Notes: generated by a model not told the origin, from the sequence alone. Positions 7,912 through 16,732 are shown, counted from the first letter of the stretch. The stretch is 64,000 nt of DNA from Bacteroides gallinarum DSM 18171 = JCM 13658 (GCF_000374365.1 NZ_KB894126.1:1-64000); one strand, 5' to 3'. A program made the numbers and translations.

Positions 7912-8208
7912 TTAATATTCTATTTGGGCAATGTCGGCACTCTGCATGTCGAAAGCCTCTTCCGCTTTTTCCGCGATGTCGGTGTGTGTCCGGCTCCGGA
8001 TCAATACATCGAAAGCGGCCTTGTCTTTAAGGTCGATGACCATCATCACGGCATCGGGCCGTCCGAACAGCCCGCGCGTGCGGCCTACCATGATGCTATC
8101 AATAACCGTTTCCTTCTCTTTCATGGCACGCATTTCGGCCATTTTCCGTTCTACCACGTCATCGGAGATTCCTTCCTTGACGTCGATGATAAATACATGA
8201 CGTAACAT
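7912..8208 (-). CDS. Dabb-type stress-responsive alpha/beta-barrel protein
   Basis: 98 residues, starting MLRHVFIIDVKEGISDDVVE. The pattern of N-terminal HVFIIDVK, a helix rich in Glu/Met, then MVIDLKDKAAFDVLIRSRTH matches the dimeric Dabb (PF07876) fold, whose His near the N-terminus is usual. Family members bind small, often electrophilic molecules. It lies between the aldo/keto reductase and the hydrolase genes, so it is likely an accessory of the same detoxification pathway. Confidence 0.7.
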   Translation of the reverse strand: MLRHVFIIDVKEGISDDVVERKMAEMRAMKEKETVIDSIMVGRTRGLFGRPDAVMMVIDLKDKAAFDVLIRSRTHTDIAEKAEEAFDMQSADIAQIEY

Positions 8209-8241
8209 ATTCTTCTATTTTACCGGTTCTGTTATTATTTA

Positions 8242-9087
8242 TTAATGGATTTTATGCAGTCCTATCCCTTTCACGGTAGGCAAGTCCATATCGTCGTAGA
8301 TGGGGCTTTTCCCCGTCTCCATCAGGGCAATGGCATCCATTTCCTCTTTGGACAGCGTAAAGTCGAGGATGTTGAAGTTCTCTGCCATCCGTTCCTTGCG
8401 CACGGTCTTGGGTATAACCACGATGTTACGCTGGTTGAGCCAGCGGAGGATGACTGCCCCCACGCCTTTGCCATGCCGTGTGGCGATTTCTTTCAGTACC
8501 GGATGGTTGAAAATGTCGTTCTGTCCCTCGGCGAAAGGCGCCCATGCCTCGTGCTGGATAGCCTCTTGCTGCAAGAATACATTGGCTGCCTGTTGCTGGA
8601 AGAACGGATGCGTCTCCAACTGGTTCACGGCAGGCTTCACCTCGTTGTGCAGAAAGAGGTCTTGCAACCTCTCATTAGAGAAACTCGTTACACCGATGGC
8701 GCGGATGCGTCCCTCCTTGTAGAGCCGCTCCATAGCCCGCCATGCGGCATAGTAATTCCCGTATGGCTTGTGCATCAGATAGAGGTCGAGGTAGTCCAGT
8801 CCGAGTTTCTTCATCGAGAGGTCGAACGCACGCAGCGCGTCGTCGTACTCATAGTCCTGCACCCACAGTTTTGTGGTGATGAAGAACTCCTCACGCTTGA
8901 TACCGCTATGCCGGATAGCGTTGCCCACCTGTTCCTCGTTGAAGTAGGCGGCTGCCGTGTCTATCAGCCGGTAGCCCGTTTCGATGGCATCGGTCACGAC
9001 CCGTTCCGTTTCGTTTTCAGGGATCTGGAAAACGCCGAACCCGATGGCCGGCATCATCACCCCGTTGTTCAGTCTTACATCTTTCAT
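8242..9087 (-). CDS. aldo/keto reductase
   Basis: 281 residues, full length for the 2,5-diketo-gluconate reductase group. The catalytic tetrad is visible: Asp43 (LIDTAAAY), Tyr48, Lys73 (ITTKLW) and His106 (LMHKPYG). NADPH-binding IPKTVRKERMAEN lies near the C-terminus. It reduces aldehydes or ketones with NADPH. It is the first gene of the six-gene leftward operon and is read from a promoter at 9113-9120, opposite an AraC regulator. This arrangement is like the E. coli yqhC / yqhD-dkgA locus that handles reactive aldehydes; the analogy is an inference. Confidence 0.9.
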   Translation of the reverse strand: MKDVRLNNGVMMPAIGFGVFQIPENETERVVTDAIETGYRLIDTAAAYFNEEQVGNAIRHSGIKREEFFITTKLWVQDYEYDDALRAFDLSMKKLGLDYLDLYLMHKPYGNYYAAWRAMERLYKEGRIRAIGVTSFSNERLQDLFLHNEVKPAVNQLETHPFFQQQAANVFLQQEAIQHEAWAPFAEGQNDIFNHPVLKEIATRHGKGVGAVILRWLNQRNIVVIPKTVRKERMAENFNILDFTLSKEEMDAIALMETGKSPIYDDMDLPTVKGIGLHKIH

Positions 9088-9112
9088 ATCTTTTACAGTT
9101 TGATTTCTGATG

Positions 9113-9120
9113 CAAAATTA
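9113..9120 (-). promoter_or_regulatory. -7 box for the redox operon
   Basis: Leftward TAATTTTG fits TAnnTTTG, 26 bases before the aldo/keto reductase ATG. It faces the regulator promoter about 70 bases away, so an activator site is expected in 9121-9186. Confidence 0.5.
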
Positions 9121-9186
9121 CGCGATACCTATTATTCAGTTGTTACATAAATCGAGGAGGAATTTTCACTATTCGTGGCTTTTGAT

Positions 9187-9194
9187 TACTTTTG
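9187..9194 (+). promoter_or_regulatory. -7 box for the AraC regulator
   Basis: TACTTTTG fits TAnnTTTG, 20 bases before the ATG at 9214. AGGAGG at 9202-9207 is a clear ribosome-binding site and supports that start. Confidence 0.55.
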
Positions 9195-9213
9195 CAATAA
9201 AAGGAGGACAGTT

Positions 9214-10041
9214 ATGGAACAGACAGATTTCGACGGGATCGTATTTGCAGACAGTTTGCAGGATTTCAATGCCTTGCGCTATGCAGGGCAGGTAATACAT
9301 ATCCTCTGTCTCGATGGTAATATGGGATTCACTTTCCAGAATACACGCTATAATATTGCGGCAGGCGATTATGTCATCCTGCCCAACGCGGAACTCGGTT
9401 CCGGATTCTCGGTATCCGACGATTTCCGTGGTATTATGATGGCCCTTTCGGAAGCATTCGTCGCCTCCATTGCCATCCGCAGCAATTACGGCATCATCGG
9501 GCATCTGTCGCTCCTGCAGAACCCCGTGATGAAACTCTCTGCCCATGATTTTCGGACATGCGAGGCCGCCCTGCAATACCTCCGTATGCGCATGGAAGAA
9601 AAGGGCCATCTGTTTCGTGAAGAATTGTTAGGCAGCCTGTTGACAGCTCATATCCTCGACCTTTACGACATCCACGCACGTAGCCGGGACACCTCGCAAC
9701 TCTCGGAACATATCGCTTCGCAGTTGCGTAAATTCATCGAATTGTTATACAACGGTGAATATATGCGAAACCGTGACCTTGATTTTTACGCTTCCCGTCT
9801 CTGTATTACCCCACACTACCTGTCGGAAATATGCCGGAAGGTGAGCGGTCGCCCGGCTACTTACTGGATAGACCGTTTTACCATTCAGGAAATCACCCGC
9901 CTGCTGCGGCAAAGGGAATTGCCACTGACAACGATTGCCGAACGGATGAATTTCTCGTCCGTTTCCTATTTCAGCCGTTACGTGCAGAAACGGATTGGGG
10001 TGCCGCCGTCGGAGTACCGGAATAACGCAAAAAAGTTATAA
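9214..10041 (+). CDS. AraC-family transcriptional regulator
   Basis: 275 residues from the ATG after AGGAGG. An in-frame ATG 39 bases upstream would place the promoter inside the gene and is rejected. The N-terminal half is a cupin-like sensor (IAAGDYVILPNAELGSGF). The C-terminal about 100 residues hold two HTH motifs: YASRLCITPHYLSEICRKVS and IAERMNFSSVSYFSRYVQK, followed by GVPPSEYR, the family signature. It is divergent from the redox operon and most likely its activator. A hairpin at 10120-10145 could terminate it. Confidence 0.85.
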   Translation: MEQTDFDGIVFADSLQDFNALRYAGQVIHILCLDGNMGFTFQNTRYNIAAGDYVILPNAELGSGFSVSDDFRGIMMALSEAFVASIAIRSNYGIIGHLSLLQNPVMKLSAHDFRTCEAALQYLRMRMEEKGHLFREELLGSLLTAHILDLYDIHARSRDTSQLSEHIASQLRKFIELLYNGEYMRNRDLDFYASRLCITPHYLSEICRKVSGRPATYWIDRFTIQEITRLLRQRELPLTTIAERMNFSSVSYFSRYVQKRIGVPPSEYRNNAKKL

Positions 10042-10119
10042 GAGAAGCCATCATTCATCTTTCAGGTCCGTTTCTCATTTTTACTGTTTAACCTGCTTGT
10101 ATCCCCCTTGAACAGGGCG

Positions 10120-10157
10120 AAAACAGGGTAAAACACTCCTGTTTTACACTATTTTTA
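10120..10157 (+). terminator. probable terminator of the AraC gene
   Basis: AAAACAGG (10120-10127) and CCTGTTTT (10138-10145) form a perfect 8-base-pair stem, followed by ACACTATTTTTATG. Confidence 0.5.
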
Positions 10158-10232
10158 TGTTAAATAATATCAATGAGGGGGGGTAAATGACAAAGTGTTC
10201 GAAAAGTCAAACCAACCAATTAAAAGAATATA

Positions 10233-10240
10233 TATTTTTG
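10233..10240 (+). promoter_or_regulatory. -7 box for the winged-helix gene pair
   Basis: TATTTTTG fits TAnnTTTG, 24 bases before the ATG at 10264. The region around it is very AT-rich. Confidence 0.45.
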
Positions 10241-10263
10241 ATATGATTTTAATACAATTTTTT

Positions 10264-10467
10264 ATGGAAAAGATAAATATAGGCTACAATGCCGGGACGG
10301 TTTTACAGAAACTCGGAGAGACCGGATTCGTGGCCATCGCGGAACTCGCGAGAAAATTGAATTTGGGCGCAGACGACACAGCTCTTGCGGCCGGATGGCT
10401 TGCCCGTGAAGGCAAAGTACGTATCGAGAGAAAAAACGGGGTGTTGTATGTCGCAAATCAGGCTTAA
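10264..10467 (+). CDS. small winged-helix protein (DUF2582-like), first copy
   Basis: 67 residues, MEKINIGYNAGTVLQKLGET to YVANQA. I chose this ATG over one 69 bases upstream because the extra residues (MFEKSNQPIKRIYIF) fall in the promoter. The sequence follows the DUF2582 winged-helix pattern common in Bacteroidetes: an N-terminal IGxNAGxVxxxL, a helix (IAELARKLNL), then LAAGWLAREGKV(R/K)I. These are presumed DNA-binding or protein-interaction modules of unknown role. A paralogue follows after only 3 bases. Confidence 0.75.
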   Translation: MEKINIGYNAGTVLQKLGETGFVAIAELARKLNLGADDTALAAGWLAREGKVRIERKNGVLYVANQA

Positions 10468-10470
10468 ATC

Positions 10471-10707
10471 ATGGATAAATACATTATCGGTGAAAACGCC
10501 GGAATACTTTGGAGACTGATGAACCAGGATCATCAGCGCAAATGGAATTTGCAGGAACTAAAAAAAGAAACGGGTTTTAACGACTTGGAGTTAGACAGCG
10601 CTATCGGGTGGCTGGCCCGTGAAGATAAAATTCAAGTAGAGTTTTTAAACCATAACGCCAAAGACCAAAAGGCATGTCTATATCTCATGTTGAATGTCTA
10701 TATCTGA
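10471..10707 (+). CDS. small winged-helix protein (DUF2582-like), second copy
   Basis: 78 residues. IGENAGILWRLMN, WNLQELKKETGFNDLELDSA and IGWLAREDKIQVEF align with the preceding gene, especially the shared GWLAREDKI/GWLAREGKV segment. The two are therefore a tandem duplication in one operon. The function of the family is not known to me. A terminator follows at 10735. Confidence 0.75.
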   Translation: MDKYIIGENAGILWRLMNQDHQRKWNLQELKKETGFNDLELDSAIGWLAREDKIQVEFLNHNAKDQKACLYLMLNVYI

Positions 10708-10734
10708 TTTGTTTCTATCGTGGAATCATATAAT

Positions 10735-10775
10735 AACGAGGTTGTGCCAAATTTTGACACAACCTCGTTTCATTT
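10735..10775 (+). terminator. rho-independent terminator
   Basis: AACGAGGTTGTG (10735-10746) pairs perfectly with CACAACCTCGTT (10758-10769), followed by TCATTTT. It ends the winged-helix pair. Confidence 0.85.
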
Positions 10776-10777
10776 TA

Positions 10778-10920
10778 TCAGGCTATTGGCCCGCATTGAT
10801 AGTTCCTTATCAGCAGCTCGTTGACCGATTTCCGTTTCTCGGCGATGGAGCAGATCGAGCGGAAGATATTCAGCCGCTGGATATGGAAGCTGTTGTACAA
10901 ATCATCGAAGAAAAGGTATT
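10778..10920 (-). pseudogene. unidentified gene 3' fragment
   Basis: A leftward frame of 46 codons without a start ends in TGA at 10778, against the terminator. It reads YLFFDDLYNSFHIQRLNIFR followed by KRKSVNELLIRNYQCGPIA. The composition is protein-like, but I do not recognise it. A stop codon lies immediately upstream, so only a decayed end remains. The rest of 10921-11097 shows nothing I can support; a rightward open frame over 10694-11053 crosses the terminator and is not credible. Confidence 0.3.
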
Positions 10921-11097
10921 AAGGGGATTCTTCTCGCAAGGATCGGGGTTGGAAAGCATTCATTTGCTGCTTCCTATCTCCCTGCAGAACTCAGCCAGAC
11001 GGATCTGGTTTCAATATTCTTGCCCGCTATACGGCAAAAAAGAGAGGAGCTAAGAATCACTCTCCACTCCTCCCGACACGACAAACAACTAAAATTA

Positions 11098-12534
11098 TTA
11101 CAATTTAATGCCGTCCAACGCCTTTTTTGCAATAGCGTTGGTGGGGTCGATAGCCAAAATTTTATTCCAATATTCTTTTGAAGCCGGATAATCGCTCTTC
11201 AGCAGATAGTAATAGCCCAGATAGCTGTAACACTCAATCAGTGCAGAGTTATATCTCGGCTCGTTTTTTTCCAGTAACATTTCAGCCACTTTCTCATAGT
11301 AAGGTTTTGCCAATCCCTCGGTTGTTTCCGGGTCCATAGCGGAATTGGTACGGGCGCGCCACATATTACCCAGATAGCTGTCAGGAGCTTGTTGGGTAAC
11401 CTGTGCGAACACAGAGTCTGCAGCCTGCAGAGCCGCCATACGGTCGGCAGGCTGGATGGAAAGCGTGTCCGGGGATGTGCCCTGACCGTAGTAGAGACGT
11501 CCGAACCGGAATAGAGATTCGACCGTCTTTTTATCCTGACTTAAGATGTCATAATACTTACGATAGGCGGCAATGGCTTGGGAATAATTATTGCCCGATT
11601 CATAGACATCAGCCATTTCCCGCCAGATATCGGTCTGGGTACTGTCCTTTTCAAGTGCCTTGCCATACGCATCAATCGCTTGGTCATACTTTTTCAAGGC
11701 ATTCAATAAAGAGCCGTGATAGCGGTAGTCCAGAGATGAATAGTCGGCATTGTCCGAAGCATTGAAGAAAGCATCGGCAGCCTGTTCCGCTTCATTATAA
11801 CGTTTCAGGTCGGTATAGTTATACATAGCCAGGCGGTTGAATGCCGCATGGCGTCCGTTTTTCTGCAAACCCTTCTGAACCACTGCCAGCGATTTCTCGA
11901 AGTCATGGTTCAGGAACAGGGCAAAAGCATACTTCAATATGTCGTCTTCCGTGGCAACGGGAGTGTCTATGAACTTGGCATATGTTTCTACCGCCTCGCC
12001 GAAACGGTTGGTGGCATAATATATCCCGGCAAGTTCCTTGTCCGCTTCCAGATACTCCGGAGCCATTTCCTTCAACTGTCTCAGTTTGTCGATGGCCTGT
12101 GAAGGGCTGGCCGACTTATAGGCCCGAGCATACTTCAGATAGGCTTCCTTGTAATTGGGATCAAAATAGATTGCCTGTTCATAAAGCTGGCAAGCACGTC
12201 CCACATCTTTTCGGGCAAGTGCGATATCTCCTTCCAATACGGACACACTTGCAGCTTTCTTATCTGCCTTCTGGGCCATTTTCAGATAATTTTCCGCTTC
12301 TGTCAGTTTGCCTGCATTCAAATAGGCACAGGCCACAGAAACAACGAGCGATATATTTTTTTTGTTTTTCCCTTTCAGTAATTCACCCGCTGTTTCGGAT
12401 GCCTGTTCGGGATTCGTCGTTATCAGGCTTTTTACTTTATCTACCCCAGCCTGCCATTCGGGCACAGACGTTTGTGCGGCAAGCGTACCGGACAACAGCA
12501 ACGCTCCCGCGCAGAATAATAATTTATGTTTCAT
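11098..12534 (-). CDS. periplasmic TPR-repeat protein of the TonB operon
   Basis: 478 residues from the ATG that gives MKHKLLFCAGALLLSGTLAAQ, a good signal peptide; an ATG four codons earlier (12546) is also possible. The mature protein is almost entirely tetratricopeptide repeats, for example LEGDIALARKDVGRACQLYEQAIYFDPNY-type units and a last YYYLLKSDYPASKEYWNKIL. It is the last gene of the ExbB-ExbD-ExbD-TonB-PstS-TPR cluster, a conserved Bacteroidales arrangement. It probably scaffolds or organises the transducer at the outer membrane; that role is inferred. Confidence 0.85.
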   Translation of the reverse strand: MKHKLLFCAGALLLSGTLAAQTSVPEWQAGVDKVKSLITTNPEQASETAGELLKGKNKKNISLVVSVACAYLNAGKLTEAENYLKMAQKADKKAASVSVLEGDIALARKDVGRACQLYEQAIYFDPNYKEAYLKYARAYKSASPSQAIDKLRQLKEMAPEYLEADKELAGIYYATNRFGEAVETYAKFIDTPVATEDDILKYAFALFLNHDFEKSLAVVQKGLQKNGRHAAFNRLAMYNYTDLKRYNEAEQAADAFFNASDNADYSSLDYRYHGSLLNALKKYDQAIDAYGKALEKDSTQTDIWREMADVYESGNNYSQAIAAYRKYYDILSQDKKTVESLFRFGRLYYGQGTSPDTLSIQPADRMAALQAADSVFAQVTQQAPDSYLGNMWRARTNSAMDPETTEGLAKPYYEKVAEMLLEKNEPRYNSALIECYSYLGYYYLLKSDYPASKEYWNKILAIDPTNAIAKKALDGIKL

Positions 12535-12551
12535 ATCAGCATTCATTTTAG

Positions 12552-13502
12552 TTATTCATCTTTAATGTTTACCACACGCACCGGTTGGGTGGCAGGTACC
12601 AATCCCGACTTCAATATAATCCGTTGTCCCCGGTCGGAAGCGAGGAAAGAGGCAAACCCCCACGGGAGTGCGTTCCGCGGATCGTTCAAGAGCGCATAAA
12701 TGCTGCGTGCCAACGGATAATCACCATAGAACAGGTATGCCTGATAGGGCTTGTAACTGTTTGCCGGCGTGGCCTCGTCGGCAGCACTGACAGACATCAC
12801 GTGTACTTCCTTGCTGAAAGAAAGTCCCGTACTGTCGTTGCGGTCACTCAGCCAGTTCACCCCGATTACACCCATTGCGTCCGGTGTGCGTGTAACGTAA
12901 TCTATGACTTCCTTGTTTGTTTTCAGTGCTTTCACCTGCTCCGAGAGCTGCGCTCCTTTTGCAATGGAGTCCATTGCAAAACGTACGGTGCCGGAGTTTT
13001 TGTTGTCGAACACCAAAGTGATGCATCCCAAAGGAGAAGACGGATAAATATCTTTCCACCGTTTCGCTTCTCCGGTGAGAATACGGTAGAAGTCGTTCAC
13101 GCTAATCAAAGTGTCCGGATTGCTCAGATTGGTGATTAACGCCAGTCCGTCCGTTGCAATCTTTATCTCTTGCGGGAAGAATTTGCGGCTGTTGAAGGAG
13201 TTCATCTCTTCCGGTGTCAGCCTGCGGCTGGTGATTGCCAGCCGCAAACTGTCCTTGAGCAGGAGGTTGACGGCTTCCACTTCCGTCACATAACGGGGCA
13301 CAATGCCCGCCAAAGGATACAAACCCTCGAACACATCTATTTCTTCCTGTACAATCGGCCGGAAACTTTCATCGGCGGCAATCGCTATGACACCGGAAGT
13401 GTAGGTGTCCGTCAGCCCGTCTTTTGGCTTATGTTGGCAGGCAGACAATAATGCCGACATTACTATCAAGCCCGAAAGTCGAAACTGTTTCACTACTCTC
13501 AT
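12552..13502 (-). CDS. PstS-like phosphate/ligand-binding lipoprotein
   Basis: 316 residues from MRVVKQFRLSGLIVMSALLSAC, a lipoprotein signal. A longer in-frame start at 13592 would run into the tonB gene and is rejected. The fold is that of the PBP-like domain of PstS: VIAIAADESFRPIVQEEIDVF, a hinge with LAITSRRLTPEEM, FDNKNSGTVRF (ligand-contact Ser/Gly/Thr loop) and DAMGVIGVNWLSD. In PstS the SGT loop binds phosphate. Placement right after TonB suggests a sensing or accessory role in the transducer cluster rather than a transporter, since no Pst permease is nearby. Confidence 0.8.
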   Translation of the reverse strand: MRVVKQFRLSGLIVMSALLSACQHKPKDGLTDTYTSGVIAIAADESFRPIVQEEIDVFEGLYPLAGIVPRYVTEVEAVNLLLKDSLRLAITSRRLTPEEMNSFNSRKFFPQEIKIATDGLALITNLSNPDTLISVNDFYRILTGEAKRWKDIYPSSPLGCITLVFDNKNSGTVRFAMDSIAKGAQLSEQVKALKTNKEVIDYVTRTPDAMGVIGVNWLSDRNDSTGLSFSKEVHVMSVSAADEATPANSYKPYQAYLFYGDYPLARSIYALLNDPRNALPWGFASFLASDRGQRIILKSGLVPATQPVRVVNIKDE

Positions 13503-13516
13503 GATACACACACTGT

Positions 13517-14329
13517 TTATTGTAATCTGAAGACAATGGGGACCGTATACTTTACAGATACCGCCTTGCCGTTCTGCTTGCCGGGTATCCACTTGGGCAT
13601 CGACATGATTACCCGCACAGCCTCTTTGTCACAGTAGGGGTCCAGGCTTTTCACGATATTGACATCTCTCACGCTGCCGTCACTGCCTACCACGAACTGG
13701 CAGACTACCCGTCCCTGTATACCGTTTTCCTGTGCAATCGTCGGATACTTCAAATGGTCGGCGATGTATTTCATCAGTTCACCGGCTCCACCAGGGAATG
13801 TCGGCATCTGTTCCACCATGTCGAACACCTTTTCCTCCTTTTCCTCTTGTGTCACCACTTCCTTCAAGTCGGCAATGTCCTGACCGTTTACTTCGTCATT
13901 GCCTTGCACATCGGCAATGGAGATGGCAACCTTCGTCTCTGTCAGTTCGGTCTGGCTCTTGATTTCATCCTCATCATTCACTTCCTCGTCTTTTTTGATG
14001 ACAGGGGCGGTGAATTTGATGGAACTCTTCAATGCCGGTGGCGGCGGAGCGACCGGTTCCACCCGCTTCATCTCCTCCTGCTTCACCTCCGGTTCTTCCA
14101 GTTGGGAGAGGGTAGTGACCTCGGTCATCACCTCCTTTTGTTTCGGCGTCGCCATTTTTATCAAGGTGGGAATACTGAAGCCTACCAAGGCTATCACTAT
14201 TACCAGCACCACGGCTATGTTGTGGCGGCGCGGAGAGCCTTCACGCATCTTATAGGCGCCATACGCTTTATTTTTGCCGTTGAATATAAGGTCGCACCAT
14301 TCCAAAGAGCTTAAATCTACTTTAGCCAT
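13517..14329 (-). CDS. tonB: TonB energy-transducing protein
   Basis: 270 residues. The cytoplasmic N-terminus (MAKVDLSSLEWCDLIFNGKN) is followed by one membrane helix (IAVVLVIVIALVGFSIPTLI). A Pro/Glu/Val-rich periplasmic linker includes VAPPPPALK. The C-terminal TonB domain runs from KYPTIAQENGIQGRVVCQFV to YTVPIVFRLQ. It couples the proton-driven ExbB/ExbD motor to outer-membrane TonB-dependent transporters. It lies 26 bases after the second exbD. Confidence 0.9.
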   Translation of the reverse strand: MAKVDLSSLEWCDLIFNGKNKAYGAYKMREGSPRRHNIAVVLVIVIALVGFSIPTLIKMATPKQKEVMTEVTTLSQLEEPEVKQEEMKRVEPVAPPPPALKSSIKFTAPVIKKDEEVNDEDEIKSQTELTETKVAISIADVQGNDEVNGQDIADLKEVVTQEEKEEKVFDMVEQMPTFPGGAGELMKYIADHLKYPTIAQENGIQGRVVCQFVVGSDGSVRDVNIVKSLDPYCDKEAVRVIMSMPKWIPGKQNGKAVSVKYTVPIVFRLQ

Positions 14330-14355
14330 ATTCTTCTTTCTTTTATAGGTGTTAC

Positions 14356-15006
14356 TTATTCGGCAATGTTCTGCGACAGCTCCCCTTTGCTTTCGTAGTT
14401 CTTCATCAAGAACTCGTCGGCTTCGGCAATGTCCGTTATCACATATTTGCCTATATTACATATCTGCATTTCATCGAGGGCGTCAATCAGATTCTTGTAC
14501 GAGGCTTCGTCGGTAGCCTTGATGATGACTGTCGGCGTGTCCTTCCCGCTTTTTATTTCGGAGAGTTGCTTGCGGTAGTCTTCCTCTGATATCTTCAGTT
14601 CCAGTTTCTGCTGCTTCAGCTTGTTCACTTCGTTCACAGCAGCCCTGTTGCGCCTCAAGAGCATTGCCCGCAGACCATCCGCCTGATAAGTAGTCTCTTT
14701 CAGTGAGGTGTAGTCCTTATAGTTGGGCTCTCCTTCGTAATAATACAATTTGTCTTCATCGCCCAAGAGAAGTGTGATAGCCTGCGAGGCTTTCACTTTG
14801 CTCTGCTGCTCTTCGGTGATGTTCTTGTCATTGCTCGGCATGCTTATCTCCATGGTCTGAGGCTTGCTCAGTGAAGTACACAGCATGAAGAAGGTAATCA
14901 GCAGCATGTTCATGTCCACCATCGGAGTGAAGTCCACCCTAACGGTCATCTTCTTCTGCTTGCTTTTCCCGCCTTTCTTATTTCCGCTTTCCTGTATTTC
15001 GGCCAT
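14356..15006 (-). CDS. exbD: ExbD/TolR biopolymer transport protein, second copy
   Basis: 216 residues. A Lys-rich cytoplasmic start (KKGGKSKQKKMTVRVDF) leads to TPMVDMNMLLITFFMLCTSL, a single membrane helix with the essential motor Asp (VDMNML). The periplasmic domain carries an insertion with coiled-coil character (about residues 110-150) compared with proteobacterial ExbD. It forms the proton channel and stator with ExbB. It follows the first exbD after 16 bases. Confidence 0.9.
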   Translation of the reverse strand: MAEIQESGNKKGGKSKQKKMTVRVDFTPMVDMNMLLITFFMLCTSLSKPQTMEISMPSNDKNITEEQQSKVKASQAITLLLGDEDKLYYYEGEPNYKDYTSLKETTYQADGLRAMLLRRNRAAVNEVNKLKQQKLELKISEEDYRKQLSEIKSGKDTPTVIIKATDEASYKNLIDALDEMQICNIGKYVITDIAEADEFLMKNYESKGELSQNIAE

Positions 15007-15022
15007 ACTTATTCTCCTTTCA

Positions 15023-15628
15023 TTAATCTTCAGAAGTAGTCTTCAGAGAGGTTATCAGGTTATACCGGTTCTCTCTTAAATCCTGAAGTGAGTTCATAAC
15101 ATTCTTGATTACGGAATAAGGGGTCTTGGCATCCGCCTTGATAGCAATGCGCAAGTCGGCATTCACGGCACGGGCATTGCGCACCCAAGCCTTGAACTGG
15201 TTGTCTATACTGTCAGTCGGTATTCCCTCATTCTTTAATACAGCGTCCTGCTGGTCTTGTGGCAAGCTGAGAAATTTCTTCATGTTTTTCATCGGCACTC
15301 CGAAAGTGGGTGCCAGCATGAACTTCTTCGTTTCCTCGGAAGTGAAGGTCACCCCGTATTCTTGTCCCATGGCTTCCAGCACATTGCGCAAGTCGGACTG
15401 CTTGTCCATACTCATAAACACTTTTCCGTTCGGGTCGACCAGTATCTGGAGGATGTCCGTTTCCGGAATCTTAATCTCAGAAACGGATGCCGGAGTGGTT
15501 ACCTGTACCGGTTCTTTCTTCACGAACGTAGAAGTCAGCATGAAGAAAGTGAGCAGCAATACGGTCACGTCGCTCATGGCGGTCATGTCGATGAACGTGC
15601 TTTTCTTTTTGATTTTCGCTCTACCCAT
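15023..15628 (-). CDS. exbD: ExbD/TolR biopolymer transport protein, first copy
   Basis: 201 residues. MGRAKIKKKSTFIDMTAMSD starts the cytoplasmic tail, and MTAMSDVTVLLLTFFMLTST is the membrane helix with its conserved Asp. The periplasmic domain includes IAIKADAKTPYSVIKNVMNS, the usual ExbD core. Two different ExbD proteins in one operon is the standard Bacteroidales pattern and may give a heteromeric motor. Confidence 0.9.
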   Translation of the reverse strand: MGRAKIKKKSTFIDMTAMSDVTVLLLTFFMLTSTFVKKEPVQVTTPASVSEIKIPETDILQILVDPNGKVFMSMDKQSDLRNVLEAMGQEYGVTFTSEETKKFMLAPTFGVPMKNMKKFLSLPQDQQDAVLKNEGIPTDSIDNQFKAWVRNARAVNADLRIAIKADAKTPYSVIKNVMNSLQDLRENRYNLITSLKTTSED

Positions 15629-15697
15629 AATTGCTAAATTGATAATTTAAGAAATAAAAGAACCAAGGATATATGGAATATCACTTTAATTCCCCAA

Positions 15698-16513
15698 TTA
15701 TTTATGAGTGGCAGCAAACGTCTGTACAATGGAAAAGCCGACTTCGTCGAGGCTGTATGTCAGTTTGTCGATTTTATTGGTGTAATAGTTATAGGAGATA
15801 ACAGCCAAAGCACCGGTCAGGATACCGAAGGCGGTATTGATCAATGCCTCGGAGATTCCTTGTGACAAAGCCATGGAGTCTGCACTGCCCCCGGCAGCCA
15901 GGGCGGCGAATGAACGGATCATACCGATAACCGTCCCCAGCAATCCCATCAAGGTTCCCAGAGTGGTGATGGTACCGATAATAGGCAGGTTTTGTTCCAT
16001 CATCGGCAGTTCCAGCGCAGTGGCTTCTTCCAGTTCTTTCTGGATGGCGAGCAGTTTCTGGTCTTTGGACAAATCTTTGTCGTTCTCCATTTCGGCATAC
16101 TTTTTCAAGGTGGCGTTTACCACATTGGCCACGGAACCGCGCTGTGCGTCGCAAATCTCCTGCGCCTTCTTCATGTCACCCGCAGCCAAGGCAGCCTTGA
16201 TGTTGGATACGAACTTCACCAGCGAGCCTTTGCCGAAAGCGGCACGGATGGCGATGTAGCGCTCGATACTCAGGGCGATGACGGTGAGCAGCAAGGTCTG
16301 GATGACAGGAACGATGAATCCTCCTTTATAGATGGTGCCCAGGAAGTTGCCCGGCAACGGATGGTTGTTCGGGTCATTGTTCATGAAGTTGGAGGGATTT
16401 CCCAATACAAATTGAAAAATAAGTAAGGCAATGATAAAGCAGATTACGATTACCCAACCGGCAGATTTGATACCTTTAAAAGAGGTTACTTTTTTTTGAT
16501 GAGTTGTTTCCAT
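15698..16513 (-). CDS. exbB: ExbB/TolQ/MotA proton channel protein
   Basis: 271 residues. Three membrane segments are visible: WVIVICFIIALLIFQFVLG, FIVPVIQTLLLTVIALSIER, and the pair near LPIIGTITTLGTLMGLLGTV with TAFGILTGALAVISYNYY. Conserved Thr/Pro residues of the channel lie in the TLGTLMGLLGTVIGMI stretch. It is the first gene of the TonB operon. The 16514-16732 gap upstream is AT-rich and presumably holds the promoter, though I see no perfect -7 box. Confidence 0.9.
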   Translation of the reverse strand: METTHQKKVTSFKGIKSAGWVIVICFIIALLIFQFVLGNPSNFMNNDPNNHPLPGNFLGTIYKGGFIVPVIQTLLLTVIALSIERYIAIRAAFGKGSLVKFVSNIKAALAAGDMKKAQEICDAQRGSVANVVNATLKKYAEMENDKDLSKDQKLLAIQKELEEATALELPMMEQNLPIIGTITTLGTLMGLLGTVIGMIRSFAALAAGGSADSMALSQGISEALINTAFGILTGALAVISYNYYTNKIDKLTYSLDEVGFSIVQTFAATHK

Positions 16514-16732
16514 GATTAATTAAATGTTTAATTGTTGGTATTAAATTAATTTATAAGAATAAGGCACAATTGTACAAATCCCCTATTATAAACCAATAAG
16601 GCATAAATCACCCTTGCACTTTCATTCAGCACACACATATGCAAACATGCGTCGCCTGCTCTCACTCTCTTTCTTGTGAGGAGTGAAAAAAAGAATGGGG
16701 GAAAGTTTAAAAAGGAAAGAGAAAATCTGCGG
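16514..16732. other. AT-rich upstream region of the exbB operon
   Basis: No gene is visible in these 219 bases. It should contain the exbB promoter and the terminator of the leftward 145-residue gene, but neither is clear. Confidence 0.3.

Noticed and set aside
10694..11053. 119-codon rightward ORF
   Set aside because: It starts inside the winged-helix gene and reads through a strong terminator. No known motif.
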